Assembly: GCA_038030265.1 (NCBI GenBank)
Contig: CM075943.1
Location: forward strand, 45,136,001 to 45,200,000
Direction: 5' to 3'
DNA length: 64,000 nt
From: Corythucha ciliata
Lineage: Eukaryota > Arthropoda > Insecta > Hemiptera > Tingidae
The position numbers and the translations under genes were made by a program. The notes under the pieces were generated by a model. That model did no database searches, was not told the DNA's origin, and saw only the letters and a program-made list of their open reading frames with translations. Position 1 is the stretch's first letter; each line of letters opens with the position of its first letter. Below, piece by piece: positions 52,668 through 63,340 of this stretch.

Positions 52668-55600
52668 TATGCTTACCTATCAGTATTGACATGATTTTAA
52701 GATCTTTGATTGGCCGCTTTCCTTTTTGGCCAAGCCAACTGTATTGTGCCGCCAACTAGTTGGAAAAAAATTTTCTCAGTAGTCCGGTTAGCATTTTCGG
52801 CCCACTTCGTCCCTCCAACCAAAATGCCAATGTTCGAGCCTGAAGACAAATGACAAACGACAATTAACGTAACACGTTTAACATTATATAGATACTTGTA
52901 AGCTAACGGATATAAAGTCAGGTACCAATGTCTTTGAAAATAATTCGTCTTTTTCCTCGATCTGGTTTATGTCGGCAAAGGTCTTTAAGGGGAACCTATC
53001 TGTAAAAAAATTGTTGGCAGGCTGTAACACGAAAGCACAAACGACCGGTCAATTAAAAGAGTGCAAAGCAATAGAAGTTGTTGAGTGTATTTTTTATTCA
53101 CCTCAGTCTTCGGTGAGTCCTTCACAACGGAGCTGGCCTTCATCATGTTTCTCAGACGTTTAACATCAGCTAAAGTATTGAAAACAGGAAAAATCTCAAA
53201 TTCGCCAATTCTTTACTATAAGGTAATAAATTAAATTAACCCGAAATAAGGCACATTTGGTGCAAGACGTTGTCCAATCACCTGTTGGAATCGTCATCGG
53301 TCCGAAAACCACAATGATGGGGTCGCTTATTTCCGAGCCGGCACTTGAGAGTAGAAGAATTTACCTGCATAATTTGAATGACACATTCTTATTAGCAATA
53401 ACATGACCACGTCGTAATGGTTCTTCAAAGGAATCAGGCTAACGGGTAGCGCGACTTAGGTATAACCATTGTCCGATTAGTCAGTAAATACAAGCACTTT
53501 CCCCTTGGGACTCAAAAGATCACTGTACATACAGGGTGGTCGGTTTTGAGTAGCAAAAAAAAAATTGGGTAATTTTACACCAAAAATGGGATAAAAAAGT
53601 CCTATTCGGATAGTGGCCTATCTCTTTTTGTTTTCGAGTAATTATTTTTTTAGCGATTTTTAGGCGCAACTGTATTTTTCGCCGAAAAACTGTTATTTCT
53701 CAGCTTCTACTTCACTTTTTTCCAAAAGTGATGGCAGTTTCGTAATCTACAAAAATTTTCTACGCGAGGAACGCAAAATCAATATTCTAAATCGTCAAAA
53801 ACGCCTAAAAACGTAACGTTTTCGTTGCGTTAATACAAAAAACCCAAGAATTTGACTTCACAAAACAATTTACTGTGTCACCAAAAATAGCTCCACACGT
53901 TGTCAAACGACATAAAAACTTCTCCGTTTTCCCAGCTTTCCAACGGTGTACTCGAAAGTGGAATTATCTCCCTCCTTTGACGAGAAAATTCGAAAAGAAG
54001 CGAAAAAGTCGTACATTTTGGGCTACAATGTGAATAATAACAGGTACGAAAATTCATTTGTTTGGCTCTCTTTCTTGAGAAATCCAAGCTCTGGCACAGT
54101 AAGAATTAAAATGTATTGCATTTGAAGAACAAACAAACAAATTAATAAAATGGACGAAGAGGTGCGCGAATTTAGGGCGTCTGCTGGTTTTTTATGGGGG
54201 CTGGGCTGAGATCTTCGGAGACGGAAATCACCGTCTTGCTGGAAAATAATTTGTTCCCTCAGCTCTGGGTCCATTCCGTTAAGAAGACGTGGCAATTCGA
54301 CTTGCAGGAAATGCAGGTAGCCTTGCCCCGTTCCTTCGAAGAAAGGTGGGCCTATTAATCGGTCTCTCCGACGATCCGACGATTCGGTCTACTATTAGTA
54401 TTGAAGCTGAATTTGGCAGTGGGAACGAGATTCGTGCGAATCTGTTTTCGCGAAAAATAAATAATAAATAATGGCCAAAAAACGACGTTTTTGACGATAA
54501 TTAGGTAAGAAAACCCATTTTGGACAAACGCGCTTCGGTAAAAATTTTCTTTTTTGGTCCCAAATGATTACCGCCTGCTTCCGAAAAATCCCGGTTAAGG
54601 GACTTTTGACCCCCCTTAATGCGGGGTACCCTTTGTACTTCAAGGTTTCTTGCATAAAAAATGATGCATTCTTGAATTCAAAAATGATGAGCTTTTCATT
54701 CTAAAAAATTTCCGAACGTAGTTTGCTTCGTGGGCGGGCGTGTTTTGATGTTAACTTTTCTCTCTAAATCAAAAACTACGACTCTGGGACTTTTTTAAAC
54801 ATTTTTTTCGAGTTTCCCACACTGACTTCCTTGTGAAAACCCACCTCATTTGACGGATCAGACAATTTTGAAATTTCGACTTTTTTGGGGTTTACGATTT
54901 TTTCGGGGCCCCCACAGGGCCCATTGGCAAGTTCGGGAAGACACGGGTCCAATATTTTTCGATGTATTTTTCGAGTCATAAAAAAATTGGCGATCAAATC
55001 GGCGTCGGACATTACCGCACTCCCCTTGTTAAGATAACATATTCTACACACACAAAATTGCATTTTGTCATGAAAAGTGGCTTAAGCCTTAAAAATCATA
55101 ACTCGAAGGGTTTTGTTGTTCGGACCATAGTCGATAGGGAATTTTCGATCACAAATGAGGTGTAGTCTATTTTTTTTTTTTTTTTTTTTTTTTCGAAAGC
55201 TCATGGTATGGCCTCTTCCGTCTTTGCATAATAACACCTCCTTTCCTTCTTGTCAAAATTACCTGTGAGAGAGTGAAACAAATGATCCAGAAAAATGAAA
55301 TAAATAAATGAATGAATAAAACAATCGTTCAGCCCAGAAAGAGCCTAACTCTACGCCTAGGGTGTTTTACACAGAGGGCCTCCTGACTGGGGGATGAAAA
55401 TTGCCCCTGTGTCAGTAAAATAAGTGGGTACGCATCAGTACCGCTGTAGGGATCAGTACCAATGCTGACTTCTCGAAATGCATCGTCTGGCTGTGGAGGG
55501 TGAAATATGCTGGGAGTTGTGGGGTTTTTGCAGAATTCCGAAAAAACAACAAGTCTGATACCCTTCACCAGGTCATTATTTTATGTAGAAGGAAAAAGTA

Positions 55601-56251
55601 ACGTCCAAACGTTCAGGGGAAGGGGAGTGGTCTATCGGTGGCTGAAAGGAAACGAAACAACCTCGAGTGACTAGTGAGATTCCGGCAGACCCGAGTCTAC
55701 TCAAGACCGGCACTGTTGCAATAAATGCCCTTCACATTCTTGGGTTTTCGCAAAAACCCACCATTTTGGCAATTGACGAGGAGCGCCAATTACCTTTGTT
55801 ATTATTTTATTTAATAGCTTTGATCAAAACCTTGGGCTGCTTCCAGTATTGCAAGTAAAAACAAAACATACCAATATGATTGTTCAAAATCACGCTTCCC
55901 CATGACAACTGACAATTTTACTGTACTGGCAGCAGCCACCGAACAAATCTAGTATTGGACATATAAAACAATATACAAATCAACTAATTAACATCGAAGG
56001 ATGTTAGGGATCAATTTACACCCTGAACTTATTGCCGTTAGAGCCGTAATTTGGACGAAAACCAAGTAAATCCAGTGAAGTCCCATGTAAAATGCTCCAT
56101 CACCCCCCTGAGAGAGGCACCCCTTCAAGATAATTTATTTTGTTAAGCAATGAAACTTGAGCCCCTTGGTTTAATCCTTTCCTGGAAGATACTTCGGCAA
56201 ATTTCTATCACCGGAATGAAGGAAATCCGCAAATTTATTGATTCATATTAC
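52668..56251. other. Unassigned sequence; no gene seen
   Basis: At 53530-53640 a segment starting CAGGGTGGTCGG and containing ATAGTGGCCTATC is shared with 40090-40205. A T-run of about 24 lies near 55169-55192. Short open frames have no recognisable similarity. Confidence 0.4.
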
Positions 56252-56255
56252 TTAA

Positions 56256-56646
56256 GGGGGAACTGCAGTGATGATTCCTCGACCCCCCTCCAATCACCCC
56301 TCACCTACTACTCGGCATACATTTTCTGGCCTTATTTCTGCACCAATCCTGGTTTTTAATGACTCGTTTTAATCTTCAGAAAATTCCGCATATGCAGTAG
56401 TTTTCCTTTTTTCAAATAAATAAAAAAAAACGTGAAATTACAAGGTAAAAGTTCAAGACGAATTTAAAATAACTTCTGGGATGAAATTTGAAAAAAGGAA
56501 AACTACTGCTTATGCGGAATTTCCTGAAGATTAAAACGAGTCCTTAAAAACCAGGATTGGTGCAGAAATAAGGCCAGAAAATGTATGCCGAGTAGTAGGT
56601 GAGGGTGATTGGAGGGGGGTCGAGGAATCACCCGTGCAACTCCCCC
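56256..56646. mobile_element. TTAA-flanked foldback MITE, 391 bp
   Basis: TTAA lies at 56252-56255 and 56647-56650. The arms start GGGGGAACTGCAG on the left and end GTGCAACTCCCCC on the right and stay complementary for about 165 bases each (including CCTACTACTCGGCATACATT). A TTAA target points to a piggyBac-type element, although the ends are not the standard CCCTAG. Confidence 0.8.
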
Positions 56647-56844
56647 TTAAAACTTTCAAGTCTTCCCTCTCGGACACGTGGTCTACAACGTGAAGAAAAA
56701 AATATACCTGAAAGTGTGTGTGTACGCGGTGCTAGGGATGTGGCCGTTTGACTATTAGGACACAGATCCTTCTAGGGTTAATGCTTAGTTTAAGATAAAA
56801 AACTAGGTACTCACCAGATGGACTGGAAGAAAGTCCTCTATAAA

Positions 56845-57521
56845 TAGGGTTACCATAAATTTTTGGTGTCAATCCCGGACGGTAGACTGTTTTGGGTCAT
56901 GGTAAGGGGGGGGGTAGACCAATTTTCAATATTTTAAAATTCTCCTGAGGCGCAGCTTGGGTTGGGAGCGGAGTGAGCATATTTTTCAGACGACACTACT
57001 TGATTTTTGATCAAGTGGTGTGAAAGGAAGAGCTTGTATGTTTTGATCCCCTCGAAGAAATCAGGGCACGGAAGGGGTGAATTGGCCTTCACGTTTAATA
57101 GATCCTCCACGACGGAAACGGATAAGCTTTCTCGTTCGGCGCCCCAGATTGATCCCGTCATTGAGAAAATCCTTTCCGCAGAAGCCGATGTCCCTGGCAA
57201 GCACAAGCCGAATTCCACGACTTTACAGATGTTAGGGCTAGCAACATTAGATTTAGAAAGGATTCGAAAATCTCTAGCCATTTATTTTCGGTTGAAATTC
57301 AGGACAAGTTTTTGCGTGTAGTTTGTCAGTGGCTGTGGAGGGGATTGTCGCTCGCCCATCTTCCCTCTCCTCTAACCCTTGATATCGTTTTCGCTCTCGC
57401 CCAGCTTGGTTTGAGTCAACCCGGTTGAGAAACCCGGACAAATGACGATCCCGGACGCTGCCCCGGACGGGGTTTCCAATCCCGAACTGTCCGGGCGAAT
57501 CCCGGACGTATGGTAACCCTA
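56845..57521 (-). mobile_element. Deleted hAT transposon, 677 bp
   Basis: TCTATAAA is duplicated exactly at 56837-56844 and 57522-57529. The ends are TAGGGTTACCATA and TATGGTAACCCTA. It retains only the 3' end of a transposase gene on the minus strand, so it is an internally deleted copy. Confidence 0.88.
56934..57281 (-). pseudogene. hAT transposase C-terminal dimerisation domain
   Basis: The 115-codon minus-strand frame contains FGLCLPGTSASAERIFSMTG, then ESLSVSVVEDLLNVKAN and CPDFFEGIKTYKLFL. This is the hATC dimerisation domain of hAT transposases, where the SAERIFS block is diagnostic. The DDE catalytic part and the BED zinc finger are missing, and no start from the true gene remains. 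It lies inside a 677-bp element with an intact 8-bp duplication, so it was mobilised or deleted as a short derivative. Confidence 0.8.
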
Positions 57522-57529
57522 TCTATAAA

Positions 57530-58178
57530 TGTAAAATTAGTCTGAAAATGAAACCGATAAAAAATTAGTTTACACCACTCCAAATAATGCTACTGCACAG
57601 CAGCAGGCAAACAGCAAAACGACCCAGCTTTACCTTAATTAACGGATGGACAAATTACGCAATAACGAATCAACGCTGACGAACAACGAGAATGAAATGA
57701 ACAGTCAAGACTTCAAGGCATAAAAGCATCGGCGCTCTTTTCCCTCTGCCGCTGTTTCCACCGCAAGACCGACACTTTCCCCTTCTTCCCTTTTGGAATC
57801 GGATGGACAGAGCAACAAGAACACACACTCAGCACTTTCGAGTTTCAAAGTAAACCCTTAATAGGGTAGAGGGGGGGGGGATTTTTTCGTACTACAACGA
57901 ATCGACAAGCAAAATAAAAAGGCGCCTTTGTCAAGGACAGGTCGTGACACGGGTGGGAGTACTTTGTGCTAGGTGCTACCGCGTCCAAGGGGTGGGTGAA
58001 TGAGAAAGAAAGGAAAATACGAAATTATGGCCGTGGCGTAGTCTTAAGTCTGTTGATTCTATGATCATTATGTATGCATACGAATAAATTAAATAATAAA
58101 AATCGGATTTGTCCCTCTATTACGCCACCACGTTTCAGTGGAAAATAATAATACATCTTCGAATACCTTAGTAGTAGG
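57530..58178. other. Unassigned sequence; no gene seen
   Basis: Only a G10 run near 57870 stands out; no coding similarity. Confidence 0.4.
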
Positions 58179-58278
58179 CAGGGGTGGCCAAAATACCTAT
58201 AAAATGCATTTTAAATACAAAGCTCAAAATACCTTCAACAAATGTATTATAAATAATGATTAGTGCATTTCATGAAAT

Positions 58279-58616
58279 TTTGTTCCGGCAGCAGCCTGTT
58301 GGAAGAAGTGCATTTCATTTATTAGACCATCCATCTCATAAGTTTATATGAGATCTAAAAATTACAAATGAAATTTAGGCAGCTATAGAGATTTAAAGTC
58401 AATTATTACCACCACCGCAATCGTATAGGCACTCATCGAATCCGTTTCTCGTGATGTTGTTTGCATTATTATCTCCGAAATTTGTTCTTCCCTAGTTCCC
58501 TCTCTAACACGGCCTAAATTTCATTTATAATTTTGAGATCTTAAAACAAACTTATGGGATGGATGATCTGATAAATTAAATGCACTTCTCCCGACAGGCA
58601 GCTGCTGTCGGAACAA
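58279..58616. repeat. Foldback repeat, arms about 100 bp
   Basis: The arm 58279-58380 (GTTCCGGCAGCAG, AGAAGTGCATTT, GAAATTTAGGC) is complementary to 58512-58616 with small indels. The outer sequence starts CAGGGGTGGCC at 58179, a hAT-type word, but no right partner or duplication is visible. Confidence 0.6.
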
Positions 58617-58739
58617 TTTGAATTGTACTTTGAACAAATTACAAGTACAATTTATAATACTTTAAAATATTTGAAATAAATTTAAAAAATTTAAAATACA
58701 AATTTAAAAATAATTCAAAAATATTAGGACCTTCAATAG

Positions 58740-59339
58740 ACAAGTTGACAAAATGTAGCTGCGCGAAATGGCCCTGCTGCCGATGCGCAAAAAAAGTAGA
58801 CAATTTATCACCAAGTATATTTAGTACCGAACCGGCGAGCACTGGTGGCTCGCGAGGTGAGGCCGACTGTAAAAGGGATGTTGGGTGGAGGGATAGCTCT
58901 TGGCCAGTTAGCTGAATTACATTACAGCTGAATAACCCCATTATTTACCCAATAATTTCCACACTATCGAGGAATTTTACGCGTTTCGGCTTTTCTCCTC
59001 CCCTGAACTACTCATCCCCTCCACTTTTTCGAAAAACGAAAACGTCAGTCAAACGACTACACCGACTTCACCGAGTTTTTGTGCCAAATGTGGTGTCACT
59101 AGGTAAGGGTCTCGGTCAGTCAAACGACCGTTTGAAGAACAGAGTGATCAAGCTCCAAAAAATGCATGTTGCTCAGGAGCCGATGGTTGGATTAGTGAGT
59201 TTCTTTGATTGGCGTGTGACTATAGTGCCGATAAATGAAGGAGGTTGAGTATTTTATGTCATGAGCAGACACTCTGACAGTGACAGCCCTCACAAATAAT
59301 AATTAATTATAAAAATCAGTGACTGATCAAAGCCTTTAT
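58740..59339. other. Unassigned sequence; no gene seen
   Basis: Contains the word GTCAGTCAAACGAC twice (about 59043 and 59116). No coding similarity. Confidence 0.4.
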
Positions 59340-59838
59340 AAAACGTTTTTCAGCAAAACATTTAATACGTTAAAGTTTATGAAAAAAATCAGTTAAAAAT
59401 AGGAAATAAATGTTTATTTCATTAGCTTTTATAAAACGTTTTTCAATGAAACGTTTAATACGTACGAGTTTATAAAACATAAATTAAAAATAGGAAATAA
59501 ACGTTTATTTCATTAGCTTTTATAAAACGTTTTTCAATGAAACGTTTAATACGTACAAGTTTATAAAACATAAATTAAAAATAGGAAATAAAAGTTTATT
59601 TCATTAGCTTTTATAAAACGTTTTTCAATGAAACGTTTAATACGTCAACGTTTAAACAACGTTTCTTCATAAAATCTTTGAAACAAGTACGTTAAAAATA
59701 TGTGTATTTAATGAATTGAAAAAATGTATAGTTTGAATATATTTTTTAGTTATTAAAAAAACCTCTATTTTCCAAACGTTTTGTGAACAAAGGTTTCATT
59801 TGAAAAAAAATATCTTAAAAATGTTTTTTAAAAGATCA
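59340..59838 (-). repeat. Motif E subterminal repeats, right, with a 91-bp tandem
   Basis: The unit beginning AGGAAATAAA recurs at 59401, 59492 and 59583, exactly 91 bases apart, and contains TATAAAACGTTTTTCAATGA. A partial unit precedes the first. The units are nearly identical, unlike the other arrays. Confidence 0.8.
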
Positions 59839-60627
59839 TTGCTGACTGGGGGGAGGCGCACCGTTCTTCACCAACTCAGGTTTTGAAAAAAACCAGTGAA
59901 GAAGGTTTTTAAAATAAGCTCGAATGCACGCTGCTCGACTATTTTTCAATAGGAGCGAGCTAGTTCCATGCGGGGAGGGAATCAAAAGAAAAAAAAAGGC
60001 CTTTTAGAAAGCACCCCGGCAAGGGTAGAAGAAAGAAGAGTTTTAAAATAGCGAAGAGAAGAAGCTGGGACGGTGAAAGAAAATCAAGCGACGGAGTCGT
60101 CGAACGAATGTTCTCCCTTGGTTGGGGGGCCTTCAGCCAAGGTCTTATCCCTTCACTTCGAGCTTCCACTTCAAGAAAACAGACGGCAGACTTCGGGACG
60201 AATCACTTCTAAACTTCGCAAAAAAAAAAGGCCAGAGTCGGTGGAGTCAACGTAGAGAAAAAGCATCTGATCGCATCAAAGACAGGCAGCAGCAGAGTGT
60301 GTCGAAAGTTTGACTGAGCGACGTATTTATATTTTAGAGATCCTTTGTGATTGGTTGTTGAAATAGAAACGGAAAAAATGGAGAGATCTGATAGGCTCGC
60401 ATAGTGAAAAGTTAGAAAAGAAGTTTTGTCAAGTCAGCAAGATTTTTGGAAGTAGAAACAGGAGCTGAGGGGCGAGGAGGGCCGCGCCCTTCCGTCGTCT
60501 GAAAGAAAGCCGCTAGAGAGCGAGAGTATTCAGTAAGTAACATAAAAGGATAAAGATTTAGAAAGAGAGAAAAAAGATTTAGGACGTTCATAATTTTGAG
60601 TAAGATAATTACCGTCCGGTAACACAG

Positions 60628-61618
60628 TAGAGCTCCTTGTGACAAAGCAAAACTGAATAGGCTAAAGACTCGGCTTGACGCCCTGAACAAGGAAATCAAG
60701 CAAGAAACACATGCCAGACTATTGATGGAGTTAACTCCAGGAAAGGACACGGATTACTCCCTCTGGAAGATTACTAAATCGCTTAAGCATCCCAAAGAAC
60801 ACATTCCTCCGATTAGAAAGCTGGACGGAGAATGGGCTAAAAGTCCCCGAGAGAAAACAGAACTATTTGCAGAGCACCTCGAAGAAACATTTATGCCGCT
60901 GCAAGGGGAAAGAGATGAGGAAGACCTGCCGACGCTGCCTCCATCAGCGTCTTCGCAATATATAAGACCGGTAACGTTTAATGAGCTTAAATATGCAATA
61001 AACAATCTCAAAACAAATAAAGCTCCTGGGTATGACCTCATAACTGGGAATGTCGTCAAACTACTCCCGGAAGTAGGAATGCGTATGTTACTCTACCTCA
61101 TAAACGCATCGCTGAGACTCAAATACGTACCTCGTTGCTGGAAAGTGGCAGAAGTGATCATGATCCTGAAATCTGGTAAGGAATCATGCGAGAAAACGTC
61201 GTACCGTCCTATATCATTGTTACCAGTGATCTCCAAACTCTTCGAGAGGTTACTCGTGAAGAGATTAAAAGCCATAGTCAAAGACAAGGAGCTTATCCCC
61301 AATCACCAGTTCGGGTTCAGGGAAAAGCACTCCACTATTGATGAAGTGCATCGCATCACTCGGGTGATTGAGAACTCTTTAGAGAGGAAGCAAGTCTGCG
61401 CGAGCGTGTTGCTTGATGTTTCCCAATCATTTGATAAAGTCTGGCATCAGGGTCTGCTGTACAAACTTAGAAGAAACTTGCCGGACCAATACTTCCACAT
61501 TCTCAAGTCGTACCTCTCAGAAAGACACTTCAGGGTGAAGCACGAAGGAGTGTATTCATCATTAAAGAGGATAAATGCTGGTGTTCCCCAAGGAAGTGTG
61601 CTTGGGCCGCTGCTGTAT
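60628..61618 (+). pseudogene. Jockey-type LINE ORF2, reverse transcriptase part
   Basis: The frame resumes after the 11.2-kb insertion. From 60722 it is open to beyond 61618: TDYSLWKITKSLKHP, NNLKTNKAPGYDLITGNVV, SYRPISLLPVISKLFERLL, FGFREKHSTIDEVHRI, VLLDVSQSFDKVWHQGL and AGVPQGSVLGPLLY, the RT finger and palm blocks of Jockey. The YADD block and all later parts are missing because a hAT-type end (TAGGGTTGCCAGATGACCGG) interrupts the gene at about 61619. The open frame runs on artificially through that sequence. Confidence 0.85.
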
Positions 61619-61710
61619 CTAGGGTTGCCAGATGACCGGTTTTCGGCCGGCCTGGCCGGTTTTGGAAGTCCGAGGCCGGATGCCGGCCGGACCCTCGACC
61701 GGCCTTAAGT
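61619..61710. mobile_element. Left end of a hAT-type element in Jockey RT
   Basis: TAGGGTTGCCAGATGACCGG cuts the Jockey frame right after GPLLY. The following 70 bases repeat GGCCGG words. No matching right end (GGCAACCCTA) is seen before 64000, so it lies outside or has been lost; the right limit given here is only the recognised end region. Confidence 0.5.
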
Positions 61711-62230
61711 AAAGCCGGTTTTCGGATTTGCTCATTTTGTAATAATTTTTCCTCATTAAATTATTCGTAAGGGAACTTAGCGACAAGATTTTATTTCTTT
61801 AAAACGTCGGGGACGATTTCGTGACTTTCGTGTGACTTGTGCAGGCCGGCACCGCGCTAACTCTCAGCCTAGATAGGGCCTATTGTATTGTCAGTTCCAG
61901 CGGTTCAGTCACTGTATTGTTGTGTTGTCGTGGGGGAAAGAGATGGCCAAGCGCGGATCCAGAGTCAGCTTAAGGAGGGGGCCACATTATGACTCCATTC
62001 GGCCCTCGCACCTACCAATACCACACGTCAAACCGTTCCTAGACAGACACAGTTCTCAATCTCCGATAATTGAAACATCGGAAAATTGAGGAAACCCAAA
62101 CGCCGGAAAAGTGGGGGGGGGGGAGAAACAACATTCAACATTCAATATGTAACGTGAACTATTAGTCTGGCAAAAATATGCCTCCCGCCGAATAAAGTGT
62201 ACTCAGCGCAGTGATGCAGAGGAAGGTCTT
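61711..62230. other. Unassigned sequence; no gene seen
   Basis: G-rich run of 11 near 62108; no coding similarity. Confidence 0.4.
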
Positions 62231-62234
62231 ATAA

Positions 62235-63285
62235 GCCCCATGGCTAACACTGCAATTGTGACCCTCAAAATTGGGTTTTTTAGTGAGTGAAATCATGGAA
62301 ATTACATTTTTATTGAGTGAAACCAGCTAAAAACGGTTGTTAGTGCGAAAAACCGACGCAAAAAGTCACTGAAGTAGGCCACCTAGAGAAATTGCTTTAC
62401 TGGCAAACAAATGTTCCGAGATTAGCTGTTCATAAAATTGACAGTCTCCTCATGGAATTAATAATTTCCACACAAAATTGATAATTTCCTCATAAAATTG
62501 ACAATTTCCTCATAAAATTGACAATTTACTGATAAAATTGACAATTTACTGATAAAATTGACAATTTACTCATAAAATTGACAACTTCCTCATAAAATTG
62601 ACAATTTACTCATAAAATTGACAATTTACTCTTAAAATTGATCATTTCCGCGTACAATCGGCTATTCATACTGAAAATAACAAGTTTAAAGCCAAAATAA
62701 CGATCACCAATTACTGTATTAACAATAATCACCAAAAGGGTAATTGCCTATCGAGAAATGGTTGAAATTAATAACTTTTAATTTTTTGGTTCCAATGACC
62801 AAAAATTCCTCAATTTGGGGATAAGTTTTAATTTCTTCGTGAAATTGACAATTACAGTTCCAAACTGAGAATTTCTGCTTCAAATTGACAAAGTTTTAAT
62901 TAAATTGACAATGCGCCAATAAAAATGTCAATTGCTAATAAAAACGAAAATTTTCTCGTGAAAATAACAATTTCGTCCTACTAACAATTCCACATAAAAT
63001 TGACAATTTCCTCATAAAACTGACCATTTCGTCGTAAAATAGATAATATCCCAACAAAATTGATGATTTCCTCGTAAAATTGACAATTTCCTCATAAAAT
63101 ATACAATTTTCGCATAAAATTGACAACTTTCTCACAAAATGGGCGATTTCTTCATATAATTGACGATTTCCGTACCAAATTGTCAATTTCATAAAGTAGA
63201 CAATATCCCGTTGAAATTGATTATTTCCTCGTAAAATTGACAGTTTCCTCATAAAATATACAATTTACCCATAAAATTGTCAATT

Positions 63286-63340
<55 letters not shown>

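Larger units (their letters stand above)
50020..59848. mobile_element. Candidate 9.8-kb element with CAGTCAGCAA termini
   Basis: CAGTCAGCAA at 50020 and TTGCTGACTG ending at 59848 are perfect inverted ends. Just inside each end lies an AT-rich, AAACGTTTT-rich subterminal repeat block (50030-50650 and 59340-59838), and both blocks contain TTTGTTCA near AAACG. No clear target duplication was found and no transposase is visible, so it would be non-autonomous or very decayed. The interior holds several smaller elements listed separately. Confidence 0.45.
49446..60627. mobile_element. 11.2-kb insertion in Jockey ORF2: solo LTR with nested content
   Basis: The Jockey reading frame stops at ..WQNS and resumes after the insertion with RAPCDKAKLNRL, the expected next residues. 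The insertion begins TGTTACGGGG and ends CCGGTAACA, and CAGT is present on both sides (49442-49445 and 60628-60631). TG/CA ends with an inverted TGTTAC suggest a long terminal repeat. The outer parts 49446-50019 and 59849-60627 together give about 1.35 kb, which could be one solo LTR. The inner 50020-59848 is a separate element. Without a second LTR the family is undetermined. Confidence 0.6.

Noticed and set aside
50012..59860. A target-site duplication for the CAGTCAGCAA element (GAAGGGTC against GGGGGAGG)
   Set aside because: The two flanks do not match well enough to count, so no duplication is claimed.
60722..61708. Whole 328-codon frame as one protein
   Set aside because: The last 30 residues after GPLLY come from a transposon end, and the N-terminal part of the Jockey RT lies upstream of the insertion.
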